Shown here piece after piece: positions 6,791-8,129 of a stretch of 8,129 nt of DNA (within the stretch, counting starts at the first letter, position 1; the number at the start of each line of letters is the position of its first letter). The notes beneath the pieces are model-generated. The model did no database searches. It was not told the origin of the DNA and saw only the letters and a list, made by a program, of their open reading frames with translations. The stretch is taken from the NCBI GenBank assembly GCA_019689695.1, contig JADGHA010000170.1:1-8129 (forward strand), in the 5' to 3' direction. Source of the stretch: Micromonosporaceae bacterium. Lineage in GTDB: Bacteria; Actinomycetota; Actinomycetes; Mycobacteriales; Micromonosporaceae. The position numbers and the translations under genes are program-made.

Positions 6791-7171
6791 CTAGCTGCCT
6801 TCGAGCGCGCGGATCGCGTCTTCGAGCGCGGGCGGGTCAAGTGCGGAGATCACCACCGGCGCGCCGTCCTGGGACCGGCGGGAGACGAGCACCCTGGCAT
6901 CGGACTCGCGGGAGTCCTGCCACTCTCCTATGGCGACCAGGAGCTGGCGGACGGACAAGCCGTTGCCGACGACGAGCTGGAGTGCGTCCAGCCCGACCCC
7001 GGTCGAATCGGACCCGGTGGTGTCCGCCCAGCGCAGCCGCGCGTACCGGCGCACCGCGTCGGTCTCCAGCAGCCACTCGCGCAGCTCGCTGAGCGCGTCC
7101 ACATCGGCCTGTTCCAGCCGTACGGTTACCTGCACAGCCGGACGATAGCGAAGCCGGGCACGCTCTGCCAC
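6791..7171 (-). CDS. EACC1-like small protein (effector-associated constant component 1)
   Basis: A 126-residue soluble protein with no signal peptide or membrane segment. Its layout matches my recollection of the EACC1 family: a first strand QVTVRLEQ (14-21), a helix with LREWLLETDAVR (30-41), strand ARLRW, a Gly/Ser-rich loop DTTGSDSTGVG (50-60), a helix LDALQLVVGNG (61-71), a helix with a conserved Trp in LLVAIGEWQDSR (77-88), strands RVLVSRR and PVVISA, and a final helix PALEDAIRALEG. EACC1 was described by comparative genomics as a constant part of NTP-regulated conflict systems, encoded beside a caspase- or trypsin-like or other effector. Here its neighbours are an enoyl-CoA hydratase 32 bases upstream and an IlvG-like gene 98 bases downstream, so no usual partner is visible. 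The start is uncertain: GTG at 7171 lies inside an inverted repeat and has no good ribosome binding site; GTG at 7135 gives a 114-residue protein closer to the conserved region. It could instead be an unrelated small alpha/beta protein. Confidence 0.6.
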   Translation of the reverse strand: MAERARLRYRPAVQVTVRLEQADVDALSELREWLLETDAVRRYARLRWADTTGSDSTGVGLDALQLVVGNGLSVRQLLVAIGEWQDSRESDARVLVSRRSQDGAPVVISALDPPALEDAIRALEGS

Positions 7172-7193
7172 TACATCGGTACCGAAGCGTGCC
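7157..7193. terminator. Inverted repeat between the hydratase and the EACC1-like gene (hairpin or operator)
   Basis: GGCACGCT (7157-7164) and AGCGTGCC (7186-7193) are perfect 8-base inverted arms around a 21-base loop. The loop holds a 10-base palindrome, TCGGTACCGA (7176-7185). The structure starts 10 bases after the hydratase stop codon, the usual place for a terminator, but no U-run follows on the minus strand. It also covers the GTG at 7171. It may be a weak terminator, an attenuator or a protein-binding site. Confidence 0.45.
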
Positions 7194-7203
7194 GATCGTG
7201 TTT

Positions 7204-7986
7204 TCAGCGTCCGGTGAACTCCGGCCTGCGCTTGGCCACGAACGCCGCCATGCCCTCGCGCCGATCCTCGGTGGCGAACAGCGCCGCGAACAGCTCACTC
7301 TCCCAGGCCAGCCCGGAGGCGAGGTCCATCTCCAGGCCGCGGTCCACGGCCAGCTTCGCCGCCCGCAGCGCCAGAGCCGGACCCGCGGTGTACTCCCGGA
7401 CCATCGCGACCGCGGCGTCGAATTCCTGCCCGGCCGGCACCACGCGGTCGACCAGCCCGATCCGCAGCGCCTCGGCGGCGTCAACCATGCGGCCCGAGAA
7501 GATCAGGTCCTTGGCCCGCGCCGGACCGACCAAACGGGACAGCCGCTGCGTGCCGCCCGCACCGGGAATGATGCCGAGCTTGATCTCCGGCTGGCCGAGC
7601 TTGGCGTCCTCGGCCGCCACCCGCCAGTCGCAGGCCAGCGCCAGCTCGCACCCGCCGCCGAGGGCGTACCCCGCGACCGCGGCGACCACCGGCTTGGGTA
7701 TCCGCGCGACCGCGTCGAAGGCGCTGCTGAGCGCGCCGGCCCGGGCGGACATGTCGGCGTACGACATGCCGGCCATCTCCTTGATGTCGGCACCCGCCGC
7801 GAACACCTTCGGGCCGCCGTAGACCACGACCGCGCGTACCGCCTCGTCGGTGGTTGCCGCGTGGGCGGCGGCGCGCAGCTCCTCCTGCACCTGAGTGTTC
7901 AGGGCGTTCATCGGAGGGCGGTCGAGGCGGATGACTCCTACCCCGGCTACCCCGTCGACAGTCTCCAGGCGGACGAACTCCCCCAC
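7204..7986 (-). CDS. Enoyl-CoA hydratase (crotonase family)
   Basis: A 260-residue crotonase-fold enzyme, full length for the family, expected to add water to 2-enoyl-CoA in fatty-acid or amino-acid breakdown as a cytosolic hexamer. The oxyanion-hole segments are FAAGADIKEM (62-71) and GYALGGGCELALACD (106-120). The two catalytic glutamates of true hydratases are present: Glu114 in GGGCE and Glu134 in GQPEI. GIIPGAGGTQRLSRLVG (138-154) and the C-terminal LFATEDRREGMAAFV (236-250) resemble the mitochondrial short-chain hydratase closely, favouring hydratase over isomerase or dehydratase activity. The GTG at 7986 is supported by AAGGGGG 5 bases upstream and by MGEFVRLETV aligning with family N-termini. 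It lies in the same direction as the EACC1-like and IlvG-like genes. Substrate chain length cannot be told; short chains are most likely. Confidence 0.95.
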   Translation of the reverse strand: MGEFVRLETVDGVAGVGVIRLDRPPMNALNTQVQEELRAAAHAATTDEAVRAVVVYGGPKVFAAGADIKEMAGMSYADMSARAGALSSAFDAVARIPKPVVAAVAGYALGGGCELALACDWRVAAEDAKLGQPEIKLGIIPGAGGTQRLSRLVGPARAKDLIFSGRMVDAAEALRIGLVDRVVPAGQEFDAAVAMVREYTAGPALALRAAKLAVDRGLEMDLASGLAWESELFAALFATEDRREGMAAFVAKRRPEFTGR

Positions 7987-7991
7987 AGTGG

Positions 7992-7998
7992 CCCCCTT
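7992..7998 (-). promoter_or_regulatory. Ribosome binding site of the enoyl-CoA hydratase
   Basis: The minus strand reads AAGGGGG, 5 bases before the GTG at 7986, and supports that start. Confidence 0.65.
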
Positions 7999-8009
7999 CG
8001 TAGCTTGGT

Positions 8010-8019
8010 CACGCGCGTG
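8010..8019. promoter_or_regulatory. 10-base palindrome upstream of the hydratase
   Basis: CACGCGCGTG is a perfect palindrome 23 bases before the hydratase start, in the 95-base gap between genes. The position suits an operator, but in DNA this GC-rich such a palindrome is not rare. No convincing -10 or -35 pair was found in this gap. Confidence 0.25.
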
Positions 8020-8081
8020 TCGGCAGCCCGCAAGGGACGGTACCTGCCGGCGAGCCGGGGCGGGCAGCCGGGCGGGCCCGG

Positions 8082-8129
8082 TCAGCGCTCCCGGAAGCCT
8101 TCCATGAAGCGGCGGAAGAACCCGCCTTC
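8082..8129 (-). CDS. C-terminal end of a minus-strand gene, cut by the window edge
   Basis: From the window edge the minus strand reads 15 codons, EGGFFRRFMEGFRER, then TGA at 8084-8082. The codons favour G or C in the third position and the stop lies 95 bases before the hydratase gene, as expected for a preceding gene in the same direction. The tail is rich in Phe and Arg. I do not recognise the protein; too little is visible to name a family. Confidence 0.5.
   Translation of the reverse strand, partial: EGGFFRRFMEGFRER

Noticed and set aside
6782..6791. GCCCGCGGGC palindrome after the EACC1-like gene as a terminator
   Set aside because: It has no loop and no following U-run, so it cannot form a standard terminator hairpin.
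5292..6794. A 500-codon plus-strand open frame opposite the IlvG-like gene
   Set aside because: It is biased to Gly, His, Arg and Val without any family motif, whereas the minus strand encodes a complete thiamine-diphosphate enzyme.
8040..8081. GC-rich inverted segments downstream of the partial gene as a terminator
   Set aside because: Stems of about 5 bases can be drawn in several ways, but none stands out and there is no U-run; the composition alone explains them.

Overview
The window is a very GC-rich stretch whose genes use G or C at almost every third codon position, with GTG starts and strong purine-rich ribosome binding sites. Together with an AfsR-type regulator, a DrrA/DrrB-type exporter and an IlvG-like enzyme, this points to an actinobacterium. 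A filamentous genus (Streptomyces or the Micromonosporaceae) is my inference. No rRNA, tRNA, transposase or CRISPR array is visible.

Layout. (1) Positions 1-3113, plus strand: most of a large SARP/AfsR-like regulator whose N-terminal DNA-binding domain lies before the window. (2) Positions 3097-4868, minus strand: a two-gene ABC export operon, ATPase first and then permease, joined by a TAATG stop/start. It converges on the regulator gene, and the two ends overlap by 17 bases. (3) Positions 4869-5069: the most structured non-coding stretch. Its exporter-proximal half carries four CTGACAG-like heptamers spaced 22, 22 and 23 bases apart. Its other half carries a separate 22-base tandem repeat that runs into the stop codon of the next gene. 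(4) Positions 5070-6692, minus strand: a thiamine-diphosphate enzyme resembling mycobacterial IlvG. (5) Positions 6791-7171, minus strand: a small protein that resembles EACC1, a component of bacterial conflict systems, here without its usual partners. (6) Positions 7204-7986, minus strand: an enoyl-CoA hydratase. (7) Positions 8082-8129: the last codons of another minus-strand gene, cut by the window edge.

How the parts may work together. The SARP-like regulator and the exporter fit a secondary-metabolite or drug-resistance setting. The helically phased heptamers upstream of the exporter have the geometry of SARP operators, so the regulator next door, or a paralogue, may control export; this is inference. 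The hydratase, EACC1-like gene and IlvG-like gene lie in the same direction with short gaps and may be partly co-transcribed, but an inverted repeat after the hydratase could separate them. There is no clear biosynthetic cluster in the window. The best candidates for something undescribed are the phased heptamer array and the orphan EACC1-like gene between two metabolic enzymes.
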